64,000 nt of DNA, taken from assembly GCF_001905885.1 (NCBI RefSeq), contig NZ_LIYH01000001.1, forward strand, positions 622,169 through 686,168, in the 5' to 3' direction. This stretch comes from Streptomyces sp. CB03234 (GTDB taxonomy: Bacteria > Actinomycetota > Actinomycetes > Streptomycetales > Streptomycetaceae). Positions 1-7,937 of the stretch are shown here, piece by piece (within the stretch, counting starts at the first letter, position 1; every line of letters starts with the position of its first letter). The notes beneath the pieces are model-generated. The model was given only the letters and a program-made list of their open reading frames with translations. It was not told where the DNA came from and did not search any database. The position numbers and the translations under genes were made by a program.

Positions 1-397
1 ACGCCATCAGCACCAGCATTTGCACCTGCTGGACGTCATTGGTCGTCCGGGTGATCAGCGACGGCGCCCCGAAGTGCCCGACCTCCCGCGCCGAGAACGA
101 CTGCACCCGGTCGAAGACCGCCGCCCGTACGTCCCGCCCGAGCGCCGCCGCGGTGCGCGCCCCGTAGTAGACGGCGCCGATGTTGCAGACGACCTGCACC
201 ACCGAGACGGCGACCATCAGCGCGCCGAACGTGAGGATGTAACCGGTGTCACCACGCACGACACCGTTGTCAATGATGTCCGCGTTGAGCGTGGGCAAAT
301 AGAGGGTGGCGCACGTCTGCAACAGCTGAAGCGCCACCAGCAGGGCTATGGGCCGTTTGTACGGCCCCAGATGGATCCGGAGAAGTTGTCTGAGCAC
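1..397 (-). CDS. ABC exporter, N-terminal transmembrane part (cut by window edge)
   Basis: Only about 132 N-terminal residues are visible; the gene runs off the left edge. From a GTG at 397 the protein starts with a basic amphipathic stretch (LRQLLRIHLGPYK), followed by a long hydrophobic helix, a segment with LNADIIDNGVV, a second membrane helix and RTTNDVQQVQ. This is the layout of the membrane domain of fused type-I ABC exporters (multidrug or lipid half-transporters). The ATPase half lies outside the window, so substrate and completeness cannot be judged. It belongs to the host side of the junction. Confidence 0.8.
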   Translation of the reverse strand, partial: MLRQLLRIHLGPYKRPIALLVALQLLQTCATLYLPTLNADIIDNGVVRGDTGYILTFGALMVAVSVVQVVCNIGAVYYGARTAAALGRDVRAAVFDRVQSFSAREVGHFGAPSLITRTTNDVQQVQMLVLMA

Positions 398-463
398 GCT
401 TCAACTATCGCCGCACGAGCCCGCCCTTACGACTCGGTTTCCCGGTCCTTTGCCGCACGACCC

Positions 464-1906
464 CTACGAAGAGAAGGCTCCGGGGTGCAACTGCTCGCGC
501 GTCGCGCCGTACTGCTGACGGACCGCCTGCCCCACCGCGATCTCCTCGCCCGGCTCGAATACCTGGGCCGCGGCGCCCTGCCAGGCCGGCGGAGTCTGCG
601 GCGACAGCACGCCCTGCGAGACCCCCAGCGCCCACGCCGCCTGCCGTGCCGCACCCAGCGCCGCGTAATCGGCCGGCTGGGGTACGACGACCTGCGCGCC
701 GAAGATCGCCGGCGCGAGCGCCTGGACCGCGGGCAGCTCCGCCGCCGCCCCCAGCAGGAACACCCGCCGCACCTCCACGCCCCGCCCGCGCAGCACGTCC
801 ATCGCGTCCGCCAGCGAGCACAGCATGCCCTCGAACGCCGCCCGCGCCAGGTGCTCCGGCTTCATCGACTCACGCCGCAGCCCGCTCAGCGTCCCGGCCG
901 TGTGCGGCAGCTGCGGGGTGCGCTCACCCTCCAGATACGGCAGCAGGACGAGCCCGGAGGCGCCCGGCGTCGACTTCAGCGCCAGCGCCGACAGCTCCTC
1001 CAGGCCCCCGTCCAGGCCCAGCATCTCGGCGGTCCCGCGCAGTGCCCGTACCGCGTTCGACGTGTGGACGACCGGCAGGTGCATCCCCGCCGCGTCCGCG
1101 AACGCCGTGATCATTCCGCGCGGATCGGCCAACGCCTCGTGGTGCACCGCCATGACCGACCCCGACGCCCCCAGCGACACGACGGCGTCCCCGGTCCCGA
1201 GCCCCAGCCCGAGCGCGGCCGCCATGGTCTCGCCGGTCCCGGCCGAGATCAGCAGCCCCTCCGGCGTCATCCCGGCGGCCTCGGCGGGCCCCAGCACCTC
1301 CGGCAGTGCGGCCTGGTGCCCCAGCGCCAGCTCCACCAGATCCGGCCGGTACGCACCCGTACCCGCCGACCAGTAGCCCGTCCCCGACGCGGCGCCCCGG
1401 TCCGTGGTCCTGCGCACCGGCCGGCCCAGCAGCTGCCACACCAGCCAGTCGTGCGGCTGGAGCACCATCGCCACCCGCGCCGCCGCCTCCGGCTCCGTAC
1501 GCGCCAGCCACCGCAGCTTCGCCACCGGCTGCGCCGCCTGAGGTACGCAGCCCACGGCCTCCGCCCACGCCTGACGCCCCCCGAACGCCTCGACCAGGTC
1601 GGCGGCGGCCACCTGGGCCCGCTTGTCGTTGCCGACCAGCGCGGGCCGCACCAGGGCGCCCTGCCGGTCCAGCGGCACCAGCCCGTGCTGCTGCGCGGAG
1701 ACGCCGATGGCCTGGACGCCCTCGAGCAGCCCGCCGGAGGCGGCCTCGCCGAGGGAGAGGAGCCACGCCTGCGGGTCGACCTCGGTCGCCTTCGGCTCGA
1801 TGGGATGCGTGGCGTATCCCTGTCGCAGCACCGCACCCGTTTCCGTGTCACAGACGACGATGCGCGTGAAACCCGACGAACTGTCCAACCCGGCGACTAT
1901 CCCCAT
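464..1906 (-). CDS. FGGY-family carbohydrate kinase, xylulokinase-like
   Basis: 480 residues, the usual length of the FGGY kinases that phosphorylate xylulose or related sugars with ATP in the cytoplasm. The first ATP-binding lobe opens with IVAGLDSSSGFTRIVVCD (the GxDxGTxxxR-type phosphate loop, here with SSSGFT). The sugar-pocket region SAQQHGLVPLDRQG follows, then the second lobe with SLGASGSVMAVH and the late glycine-rich FLLGAAAELP, where the family usually has GGGxxS. The ATG at 1906 is followed by the domain start without delay. It is followed by the YtxH-like gene upstream and is ordinary host metabolism. The exact sugar is not evident. Confidence 0.85.
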   Translation of the reverse strand: MGIVAGLDSSSGFTRIVVCDTETGAVLRQGYATHPIEPKATEVDPQAWLLSLGEAASGGLLEGVQAIGVSAQQHGLVPLDRQGALVRPALVGNDKRAQVAAADLVEAFGGRQAWAEAVGCVPQAAQPVAKLRWLARTEPEAAARVAMVLQPHDWLVWQLLGRPVRRTTDRGAASGTGYWSAGTGAYRPDLVELALGHQAALPEVLGPAEAAGMTPEGLLISAGTGETMAAALGLGLGTGDAVVSLGASGSVMAVHHEALADPRGMITAFADAAGMHLPVVHTSNAVRALRGTAEMLGLDGGLEELSALALKSTPGASGLVLLPYLEGERTPQLPHTAGTLSGLRRESMKPEHLARAAFEGMLCSLADAMDVLRGRGVEVRRVFLLGAAAELPAVQALAPAIFGAQVVVPQPADYAALGAARQAAWALGVSQGVLSPQTPPAWQGAAAQVFEPGEEIAVGQAVRQQYGATREQLHPGAFSS

Positions 1907-1927
1907 GGGGATAGATTCTGCCGCACC

Positions 1928-2230
1928 CTAGGTGTTACTGGTCCCCCACTCGTCCTCGCCGCCTCCCTGACTGCGCTCCCTCAGCGAGCGCACCCGCTCG
2001 GCGACCGACTCGGGCATCCGGTCCCCGACCTTGTCGCTCACGGTGTGCAGCGCCTTCCCGGCCACCTCCCGCCCGGTCTGCGCGGCCGTCTCGGCCGCGT
2101 TGCGCACGGCCGGGTTGTGGGAGAACTCGCGCGCGGACTTGCGCAGCTGTTCGTAGCGCTCGCGCCCGGCACGGGTGCCGAGGACGTAACCGAGGGCCAG
2201 TCCAACGACGAACGTGAGCTTGTACCGCAT
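1928..2230 (-). CDS. YtxH-like small membrane protein
   Basis: About 100 residues: one N-terminal membrane segment with a glycine-rich helix (FVVGLALGYVLGTRAG), then a charged, heptad-like soluble tail rich in Arg, Glu and Ala. The GxxxGxxxG helix followed by RERYEQL is typical of YtxH-type proteins of Streptomyces, whose role is unknown or linked to stress. I prefer the ATG at 2230, with GGAAGGGTGG upstream, over the GTG nine bases earlier. It stops 21 bases from the kinase start and may be cotranscribed with it. Confidence 0.7.
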   Translation of the reverse strand: MRYKLTFVVGLALGYVLGTRAGRERYEQLRKSAREFSHNPAVRNAAETAAQTGREVAGKALHTVSDKVGDRMPESVAERVRSLRERSQGGGEDEWGTSNT

Positions 2231-2401
2231 GGCTGCCACCCTTCCGTAGGCGTCGGTGCTGGCCGCCTACCCGTCAGGGCCGGAGATCACCCAGGGGAAC
2301 CGATTGGCGGAGCACCCCCCTGCTTGCGCTAATGTATGTGTCGCAGCGAGCGAGCGCCGCCCGGGACGCCCCAGGTAGGTACGTTCGGTGCAACGCAGCA
2401 A

Positions 2402-2474
2402 TCCCCTGTAGCTCAATTGGCAGAGCAGCCGGCTGTTAACCGGCAGGTTACTGGTTCGAGTCCAGTCGGGGGAG
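2402..2474 (+). tRNA. tRNA-Asn (GTT)
   Basis: Full cloverleaf can be drawn: acceptor TCCCCTG pairs with CGGGGGA (one G-T), anticodon loop CTGTTAA gives anticodon GTT, T arm ACTGG-TTCGAGT-CCAGT. Discriminator base G; CCA is not encoded. Confidence 0.95.
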
Positions 2475-2479
2475 CGCGA

Positions 2480-2552
2480 TCCCCTGTAGCTCAATTGGCA
2501 GAGCATTCGGCTGTTAACCGGAGGGTTGCTGGTTCGAGTCCAGCCGGGGGAG
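2480..2552 (+). tRNA. tRNA-Asn (GTT), second copy
   Basis: Near-identical repeat of the preceding tRNA five bases downstream: same acceptor stem and anticodon loop, with compensated changes in the anticodon stem and T stem (GCTGG/CCAGC). A tandem duplication, probably cotranscribed. Confidence 0.95.
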
Positions 2553-2556
2553 CGGT

Positions 2557-2590
2557 GACGGGAGAGGGTCCTCAGGGGCCCTCTCCCGTC
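2557..2590 (+). terminator. Terminator after the tRNA-Asn pair
   Basis: A 12-bp perfect stem (GACGGGAGAGGG / CCCTCTCCCGTC) with a 10-base loop, followed by a T-rich stretch (TTCTTGCCCCGATCTTTTTG). Confidence 0.85.
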
Positions 2591-2752
2591 TTCTTGCCCC
2601 GATCTTTTTGCCCCGATTCCGTCCCGGAGGGAACCATCACGGGCGCGGAGCAGTCCTCATGGTCGTGCGTTGCCGACCATCCGGAGCAGGAGATCGTATG
2701 AGCGGCTATGCTGCGGCAGACGGCGCGCACAAATGTGCGCGACGCGCCGTAA

Positions 2753-2826
2753 GGGGCGGTAGCTCAGCCGGTTAGAGCAGCGGACTCATAATCCGTCGGC
2801 CGTGGGTTCGAGTCCCACCCGCCCCA
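2753..2826 (+). tRNA. tRNA with anticodon CAT (elongator Met or Ile2); likely attachment site
   Basis: 74-nt cloverleaf: acceptor GGGGCGG/CCGCCCC, anticodon loop CTCATAA (anticodon 2787-2789), T arm GTGGG-TTCGAGT-CCCAC, discriminator A. The loop suits both elongator tRNA-Met and lysidine-type tRNA-Ile2, and I cannot decide between them from sequence alone. A tyrosine integrase gene ends about 150 bp downstream, the classical arrangement when an element has integrated into the 3' end of a tRNA gene and restored it. Confidence 0.93.
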
Positions 2827-2830
2827 CCCC
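2803..2830. other. Putative attL core (tRNA 3' end)
   Basis: Inferred, not proven. Tyrosine integrases of actinobacterial elements usually cross over in the T arm/acceptor 3' half of a tRNA gene. Here the integrase gene lies right beside this tRNA and the element extends away from its 3' end. I saw no second copy of this 3' end in the window, so attR must be to the right of base 64000 if the idea holds. Confidence 0.45.
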
Positions 2831-2832
2831 AA

Positions 2833-2849
2833 GGTTCTCCCAGAGAACC
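2833..2849 (+). terminator. Small hairpin after the CAT tRNA
   Basis: GGTTCTC and GAGAACC form a 7-bp stem directly after the tRNA, followed by GTTTCT. It is a plausible tRNA terminator. Confidence 0.55.
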
Positions 2850-2871
2850 GTTTCTACCTGCGGAAACGCGA

Positions 2872-2909
2872 GAACGGGGGTCACCACTCCAGGGTGGCGA
2901 CCCCCGTTC
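2872..2909. terminator. Strong hairpin between tRNA and integrase 3' end
   Basis: 11-bp perfect stem GAACGGGGGTC / GACCCCCGTTC with a 16-base loop. It sits downstream of the leftward integrase gene and downstream of the rightward tRNA, so it may terminate in both directions. Confidence 0.65.
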
Positions 2910-2928
2910 ATTCGTTCAGACCAAGATC

Positions 2929-2969
2929 CAGGGGACACACAGGGGACACGGGGCCGGCTCAGGGGACAC
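2929..2969. repeat. Three direct CAGGGGACAC repeats (integrase arm-type sites?)
   Basis: CAGGGGACAC occurs at 2929-2938, 2940-2949 and 2960-2969, between the presumed attachment core and the integrase stop codon. Short direct repeats beside att are where the N-terminal domain of tyrosine integrases binds (arm sites). The position fits; binding itself is inferred. Confidence 0.6.
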
Positions 2970-2977
2970 AGGGGCCC

Positions 2978-4867
2978 TCACGCCGCCTTCCGATGCCCGT
3001 TCGAAGCCCGGCGGGCGGTCCGGGACGCTGCGGGCGGCAGGCCCGTCGGCAGCGCCCAGCCGTCCACGCCCGGAGACTCGGAGCGGGCGATCGTGAAGCG
3101 TGTGAGCGAGAACTCGGCTCGCTGCTCCTCCGGGTACCGGTCGTTGAAGTTCTCGACCCGGACCAGCTCCAGATCGTTCGCGGTGCAGTGATCCCGCACC
3201 CACTTCACGGCCGCGTTGGCGGCGTCGTCCTGGCCCCGGCCAGCGAGGGTGATCATGCCGAGGAGATCGGAGTCCGGTTCGGTCTGCGCTCCAACGGCCC
3301 AGGCGTCACCTGACTGCCGTGCGCCGTGGGCGAAGAAGACGGCGATGTCGTTCTGCCAGGCCGTCTCGGGGATCGTCAGCGGGGTGCGCACCTCGAAGGG
3401 GACGTCGCGGGGGACGACGGCCATGACCGACTCGGCCTCGGCCCGCATCATCTCGGGCAGCACGCTGGTGTAGGTGTCGGAGGTGATCTGGCGCGAGGAG
3501 TGCCCCAGCTTCTCCTGGACCACCTTGATGTCGGTACCGGCGAGCAGGGACAGGGTGGCCGCGAGGTGACGCAGGTCGTGCAGGCGGACCGGGGGCAGGC
3601 CGGACAGCTCGACAAGGCGGGTGAAGCGGCGGGAGATCCAGTCCGGGTGCAGCGCCTCGCCGTTCTCGTGCGTCCACACGCGGCCGGTCTCGACGTAGGC
3701 GTCTCCCCACTCCTGGCGCTTCTGCTCCTGCTTCGCGCGGAAGCTGACGAGGTTGTCGCCGGACTCGAGGCTTAGGGAGAGGGTGCGGACGCTGTCGGCC
3801 TTCGGCGCCTCGCCGTACAGCTTGTAGGCCACCTCCACGATCTGCTGGGAGATCCGCAGCCAGAGGGCGTCGGTGCTGACCTCTGTCCAGGGCAGTGCGG
3901 CCATCTCGCCGCGGCGGGGGCCGAGGAAGATGAAGCCGTGCCACAGCTCGTAGAGCCAGTCGTCCTTGACGAAGTCGAGGAACTGACCGGTCAGCTCCGG
4001 TGTCCAGACCATGACCGGGCCGGGCTTCTCGCCGGTGCGCTTCCAGTGCTCGATGCGCTCGGGTGTCCAGACGAGCGGCTTCGGCCGGGTGACCGGCGGC
4101 AGCTCCACGAGCTGTGCCCAGTTCTTGGCGAACGCCTGCTCGCGCTTGATCCCCCAGGACAGCGCCGAGCTGAGGGTGTCGTTGATGCGGTGCATGGTGG
4201 CGGCGGAGGTGACCTTCCGCAGCCCTTTCCTGCCCTCGCGGAGCGCGGCGTTCGCGTCGAGGAAGGCGCGGCGGGCGGCTCGCCGCTCCTCCTTCTTTGC
4301 GTAGCCCGCCGTCTTCACCCAGGCCCGGTGCGCGGCATCGCGTTCCTTCTGGAGCTGATCGACGCGTAGACGGTGCAGGATCCGCTCGGCGTTCTCCTTC
4401 TCGATCGCGTCGTACATCTTGTCGAGGTGCCGGACCTTGAGGTCGCGGCGTTTGATGTGCCCGAGGTGAGGGAGGAGGTAGTTATTGATGTGCTCCTCGT
4501 AGCCGTGGCGGGTGGTGCGGGCGAGGGACTTCTTCGCCTTGATCCACCGGAGGAAGAAGTCGCCGCACGTCTCGTCGGAGAGCACGTCGGTGCCGGCCGT
4601 GGCCGCGTCGTACAGCTCCTTGGCCTTCTTCTTGGCGTCATCGAGCTTGGCGAAGCCCCCGCGGCGTATTCGGGCACGCTTGTTGCCCTCGCCGCGCTCG
4701 GCCTCGAAGTAGAAGTACCAGGTGCCGTGTCCCTTGCCGAGCTTCGGGCACGTCAGCCCGATGTCCCCGATCTTCGGCTTGCCCTCGGCGTCGAGGACCG
4801 GGTTGCCCTCCTTGTCCTTGAGCGGCCCCTTGCACTGGCACCGCCGGTAGTAGCTCGGCTCGAACAT
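2978..4867 (-). CDS. int: Tyrosine site-specific integrase
   Basis: 629 residues. Cys-containing, glycine-rich N-terminal arm-binding region (RRCQCKG, GTWYFYFEAERGEG), SAM-like core-binding domain around residues 95-160, then the catalytic domain: first Arg in GPRRGEMAAL (near 318), HDLRHLAATL (His/Arg box near 430), LGHSS, and the nucleophile Tyr in SDTYTSV at residue 466. All catalytic boxes are present. About 160 residues follow the tyrosine, far more than usual; that tail (AVFFAHGARQSGDAWAVG onward) is not part of the known catalytic fold. It catalyses integration and, with an excisionase, excision at the neighbouring tRNA. Transcribed toward the tRNA and divergent from the excisionase-like gene. 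Confidence 0.93.
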   Translation of the reverse strand: MFEPSYYRRCQCKGPLKDKEGNPVLDAEGKPKIGDIGLTCPKLGKGHGTWYFYFEAERGEGNKRARIRRGGFAKLDDAKKKAKELYDAATAGTDVLSDETCGDFFLRWIKAKKSLARTTRHGYEEHINNYLLPHLGHIKRRDLKVRHLDKMYDAIEKENAERILHRLRVDQLQKERDAAHRAWVKTAGYAKKEERRAARRAFLDANAALREGRKGLRKVTSAATMHRINDTLSSALSWGIKREQAFAKNWAQLVELPPVTRPKPLVWTPERIEHWKRTGEKPGPVMVWTPELTGQFLDFVKDDWLYELWHGFIFLGPRRGEMAALPWTEVSTDALWLRISQQIVEVAYKLYGEAPKADSVRTLSLSLESGDNLVSFRAKQEQKRQEWGDAYVETGRVWTHENGEALHPDWISRRFTRLVELSGLPPVRLHDLRHLAATLSLLAGTDIKVVQEKLGHSSRQITSDTYTSVLPEMMRAEAESVMAVVPRDVPFEVRTPLTIPETAWQNDIAVFFAHGARQSGDAWAVGAQTEPDSDLLGMITLAGRGQDDAANAAVKWVRDHCTANDLELVRVENFNDRYPEEQRAEFSLTRFTIARSESPGVDGWALPTGLPPAASRTARRASNGHRKAA

Positions 4868-5032
4868 CCGACCCCTGCTCCCTGTTGACCGTTGCTTGGA
4901 TCACAGCCAGTCGTCGGTGTGCGTACGTATCCGTACGTGTCTGGCGTGATCTCTTTCGATCTTGCTGGGGCTGTCGGACAGCGTTGTAAAGTTGCTGACA
5001 AGTTGGCGCGGGGGAGACAGGCGACCAACGAC
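4868..5032. promoter_or_regulatory. Divergent int/xis control region
   Basis: 165 bp between the divergent integrase and excisionase-like genes. It contains the near-palindromic repeat CGTACGTATCCGTACGTG (4922-4939) and an AT-richer block with TTGTAAAGTTGCTGACA (4984-5000). These are reasonable operator and promoter candidates, but no site can be assigned firmly. Confidence 0.4.
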
Positions 5033-5308
5033 ATGACTGCTCAGGAACCGGGCGGACCGACCGGAGCCATGGGGCTGGAGGAGCTGCTTGCTCTACCAGC
5101 CACGGTCAATGTGACAACAGCTGGACGTGCACTGGGCATTGGCCGCGACAAGGCGTACGAGTTGATCAGGACGGGCACGTTCCCCGTCAGGACGCTTCCC
5201 CTTGGAGGGACGGTCCGGGTGCCGACGGCGGAGCTGTGGAAGATCCTCGGCGTCGAGCGGCGGCGGGGAGGCGGGGGCGAGAACGCGAAGGATGGCAGTG
5301 ATGTGTGA
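5033..5308 (+). CDS. xis: Excisionase-like MerR/AlpA-type helix-turn-helix protein
   Basis: About 91 residues from the ATG at 5033, preceded by GGGGAGACAGG. The core reads LPATVNVTTAGRALGIGRDKAYELIRTG, then FPVRTLPLGGTVRVPTAELW: a winged helix-turn-helix of the excise/AlpA type, in which VTTAGRALGIG positions a helix and RVPTAELW forms the wing. Such proteins bend att DNA and drive tyrosine-integrase excision. The position next to int in divergent orientation supports this. A longer reading frame extends upstream to 4892 but has no better ribosome site. Confidence 0.75.
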   Translation: MTAQEPGGPTGAMGLEELLALPATVNVTTAGRALGIGRDKAYELIRTGTFPVRTLPLGGTVRVPTAELWKILGVERRRGGGGENAKDGSDV

Positions 5309-5335
5309 TCTTGAGGTGTTCGTTTGGTTTCCAAT

Positions 5336-5348
5336 AATGTGACCTATC
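5336..5348 (-). promoter_or_regulatory. GATAGGTGACATT-family motif, leftward copy
   Basis: The complement reads GATAGGTCACATT, one mismatch from the 13-bp motif found at five other places in the element. This is the only copy pointing left; it faces the 3' end of the excisionase-like gene and beyond it the integrase. Confidence 0.55.
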
Positions 5349-5396
5349 TTCGGTAAAGTTATAAGGGTCAAGGGGGTCGGTAGGAGGGGCGAGGAG

Positions 5397-6374
5397 ATGC
5401 CAAGGCTGTACGGCTTCGAGGACATGGCGTACCGGCGGGTGCGTGAGAGTGAGGCGGCGGGGATTCGTGCTGCCGCCTCTCGGCGGCTGCTCAGGCAGAG
5501 CGTCGCCGCCATCTGCGACGCGATCAACGCCGAGGGGTATCGCACGACGCGCGGCAACCTCTTCAAGCCGGATGTTCTCGCGAAGATCCTCGACCACCCG
5601 GCCATCGCCGGCCTGATGGAGGATGAGAACGGCGAGCTGGTGGACTCCGGTGGCCCGCGGATCATCCCCGTCGAGGACTTCCTGGCCATCCGCGCTATGC
5701 GCCCCTCCAACGACCCGGAAAACCAGCGGGCCGAGCAGCGGGAGTACCTGATCTCGGGTTCGCTGGGTGTCTGTGGACTGTGTGGTACCGCACTGGGCGC
5801 GTCGCCCTCGAACACGGGGAGTCGCGGTCACCGGTGCGCGCCGAGCTCGGCGCAGCATCCTGGCGGGTGCGGCAAGGTCCGCATCAATGCTGACCTGCTG
5901 GAGACGTACGTGGCTGAGCATGTGCTGGCGGAGTTGGCCAAGCCGGAGGTCAGCGCACTGATCGGTGAGGCTCGCGATGAACTGCTGGCCCAGGCTGCCG
6001 TCCTGCGTAAGGCGGCAGCCGCTGCACGCCGTCGGCAGAAGAAGCTGGGAGTGGACTACGGGCGCTCGCCGGACATGTCGCTCAAGGCGTTCAGGTCGGC
6101 CGACCAGGAGCTCAAGCAGGTGATCCGCGAGAGCGAGACGAAGGCGCGCCTTCTGGAGCAGGTCAAGCACGTGCCTGTTGGTGATGTTCCGGACCTGGTG
6201 CGGTGGTGGAAGCATGCGCCGTTGAAGGCGAAGAAGGGTGTCCTGGTCCTCATGCTGGAGCAGGTGGCGGTGTACCCGGCGGCGTCCAGGGGATCTCGTA
6301 CCGTGGACGCCGACCGGGTGGCGCTGAAGTGGCGTCAGTGGGGCGACGCCACCTCGGACGAGAAGTCTGCTTAG
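5397..6374 (+). CDS. Orphan serine-recombinase DNA-binding region (no catalytic domain)
   Basis: 325 residues that begin where a large serine recombinase would be past its catalytic domain. Residues 1-100 match the Recombinase (RD) domain: an EAAGIRAAASRRLL start, then RTTRGNLFKPDVLAKILDHP. Residues ~115-165 form a zinc ribbon (VCGLCGTAL ... HRCAP ... GGCGKVRI), and residues ~190-260 look like the coiled-coil insertion. The ~150-residue resolvase domain with the nucleophilic serine is absent, and the 88 bp upstream holds a good ribosome site (AGGAGGGGCGAGGAG) rather than decayed resolvase sequence. It can probably bind DNA but not recombine it. A remnant of an earlier integration system or a recruited regulator are both possible. 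Confidence 0.75.
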   Translation: MPRLYGFEDMAYRRVRESEAAGIRAAASRRLLRQSVAAICDAINAEGYRTTRGNLFKPDVLAKILDHPAIAGLMEDENGELVDSGGPRIIPVEDFLAIRAMRPSNDPENQRAEQREYLISGSLGVCGLCGTALGASPSNTGSRGHRCAPSSAQHPGGCGKVRINADLLETYVAEHVLAELAKPEVSALIGEARDELLAQAAVLRKAAAAARRRQKKLGVDYGRSPDMSLKAFRSADQELKQVIRESETKARLLEQVKHVPVGDVPDLVRWWKHAPLKAKKGVLVLMLEQVAVYPAASRGSRTVDADRVALKWRQWGDATSDEKSA

Positions 6375-7147
6375 ACCCTGCTGCTCGCCCCCGGGTGCGG
6401 GTTTCTCAGGGGGAGGTTGTAGCAGATCGTGGCCATCGCAAGCCCGGTGGCCACGCAGATGATGGAGAGCCCCGCAAGTGCGGGGCTGATGGTGTTCTCC
6501 ACGGCCAGTGGCCATGCGTGGCCGGTGCGGTAGGCGATGAGGTAACCACCGCGGCTGCAGGCGTAGGCGAGGCCGCAGATGCCTCCGACGGCGGCGATCG
6601 ACAGGCCAGTGGAGGCGGCGGGGTGATCTCGCCATGTCACGAAGGCCATGCTGGTGGAGAAGGCGCCGATCTCCAGGGCGGCGACCGCCGAGTAGCTGAG
6701 GTAGGCCAGCAAGTAGACCGCCACGTCGTCGTTGCGGGCGTAGGCGGTGGACAGGTCCACTCGTGCGGTGTCGGCGAGGTGGTACTGCCAGACAAGTAGC
6801 AGGGCGATGCAGGACACCGCGATGATGCGGATCGCGATGCCCAGGTGGTGGGTTCCGATGTGTCGCCAGTCCGCCACCATGACTTGCAGACTGGTCCAGA
6901 AGAGCAGCGCGGCGAGGTCTGAGGCGAGGGTGGAGACCTCGTTGAGCGTGGTGAGTCGGTCGATGGCTTCGGCGACTGTGGGGATCGCCAGGAGAGAGCC
7001 GATGAAGCAGGCCGCGAAAGCCGACATCCGGGCTCGGCGGGCTACAGGGTATGCCGTTTGCTGGCGGCGCTTGCGGGTGTAGTGCAGGCGTATGGCCGCG
7101 CTGGTGGCTGTGACAAGGGCACAGGCGCCGTAGATGAGGCCGTCCAA
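6371..7147 (-). CDS. Multi-spanning membrane protein, immunity-cassette partner
   Basis: 258 residues from a TTG at 7147, five bases after the stop of the XRE gene. Hydropathy by eye gives about seven membrane helices (GACALVTATSAAIRL, FAACFIGSLLAIPTVAEAI, AIRIIAVSCIALLLVW, VYLLAYLSYSAVAALEIG, GLSIAAVGGICGLAYA and others). Similar proteins follow XRE regulators in many actinobacterial prophages and islands; the function is unknown. It is read against the preceding recombinase-like gene and overlaps its end by four bases. The start codon is the least certain part. Confidence 0.65.
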   Translation of the reverse strand: MDGLIYGACALVTATSAAIRLHYTRKRRQQTAYPVARRARMSAFAACFIGSLLAIPTVAEAIDRLTTLNEVSTLASDLAALLFWTSLQVMVADWRHIGTHHLGIAIRIIAVSCIALLLVWQYHLADTARVDLSTAYARNDDVAVYLLAYLSYSAVAALEIGAFSTSMAFVTWRDHPAASTGLSIAAVGGICGLAYACSRGGYLIAYRTGHAWPLAVENTISPALAGLSIICVATGLAMATICYNLPLRNPHPGASSRV

Positions 7148-7152
7148 GGGGT

Positions 7153-7692
7153 TCAGCGTCCTTCCAGATCTTCCGCTGCCCTCTCAGCGGCTTCGTGCAG
7201 GCTCAGCCGGCGTGGCCGCCCCTCGCGGGGCTGGTCGACGCCGGGGGGAGGCGGGGGGATCGCGGGGACGTCTTCGGACAGCCCCCGTCGACCGCGAATC
7301 TCCTTGAGCTTCATGGTGATTTCAAGAATGTCCTGCACCTCTAGACCCAGCATTAAACGCAAGGCCTCGCGCGCCTCGGGGCGCTCCTGGTACACGGTGA
7401 GCGCGGTGAGGTCGTCCCACTCCGGCCCGGACAGCAGGAACGCTACCGGGGCGTCAAGAGCTTGAGCGAGCGCGGCGAGTGTGGCGGCCTTGGGGCTGCT
7501 GTGGGTGCCGTTCATCAGGCTGTTGACCGTGCCGTGCGACAGGAGAGGTTTGCGCTGGCCGGCTGGAGTGGTCGCTTGTGCAATGTCTCGGACGCTGGGA
7601 GGGAAACCCTCCGAGTCTCGGCGCAGACGCAGCAGGGCGAGCAACTTGGCGCTCAAACTGAGCGGTTGGGGCTGGTCGCGGGTGTCTGCCAT
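7153..7692 (-). CDS. XRE-family repressor, candidate prophage immunity repressor
   Basis: 179 residues. The N-terminal half is a lambda-repressor-type helix-turn-helix: SVRDIAQAT, then LLSHGTVNSLMNGTHSSPKAATLAALAQALDAP with the typical spacing, followed by VAFLLSG. The middle has LMLGLEVQDILEITMKL and the C-terminus is proline/arginine rich. It is transcribed away from the 7938 gene and with the membrane protein, and it is the only clear repressor-type gene near the integrase, which makes it the best immunity candidate. No peptidase domain (LexA type) is visible. Confidence 0.7.
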   Translation of the reverse strand: MADTRDQPQPLSLSAKLLALLRLRRDSEGFPPSVRDIAQATTPAGQRKPLLSHGTVNSLMNGTHSSPKAATLAALAQALDAPVAFLLSGPEWDDLTALTVYQERPEAREALRLMLGLEVQDILEITMKLKEIRGRRGLSEDVPAIPPPPPGVDQPREGRPRRLSLHEAAERAAEDLEGR

Positions 7693-7937
7693 GTCCGTCT
7701 TCTCTGGCCCGTGTCGTATGCTCGCCGCAGGTGACTGGCCGGTAACTTACGCCTCTACGCCTAGAGTACCCCCAGGTCGAGGGGTTGTATAAGGTTCTGG
7801 ACAGTTTTCCTCGGGGGAGCCGTCGGGTGAACGGCGGACATCAGCGTGCTCTCAGCCTGCATCAGGGGCGGGCGTGTCGAGGAAGTCGCATCTGGGCGGG
7901 CGAAGGCGGCGCGCTTGCCGTTCACGGGAGGAATCGC
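7693..7937. promoter_or_regulatory. Divergent control region between repressor and rightward genes
   Basis: 245 bp without a convincing gene. It contains ACTTACGCCTCTACGCCTAGAG and TTGTATAAGGT (7794-7804), the latter resembling a rightward -10. It probably holds the repressor operators; no site can be fixed by eye. Confidence 0.4.

Noticed and set aside
20..2332. 770-residue Arg/Pro-rich frame on the plus strand
   Set aside because: Antisense shadow of the FGGY kinase and ABC genes; extreme Arg/Pro/His composition is typical of the wrong frame in high-GC DNA.
4892..5032. Longer excisionase start at 4892
   Set aside because: It would place the divergent control region and palindromic repeat inside the gene; the ATG at 5033 has a better ribosome site.
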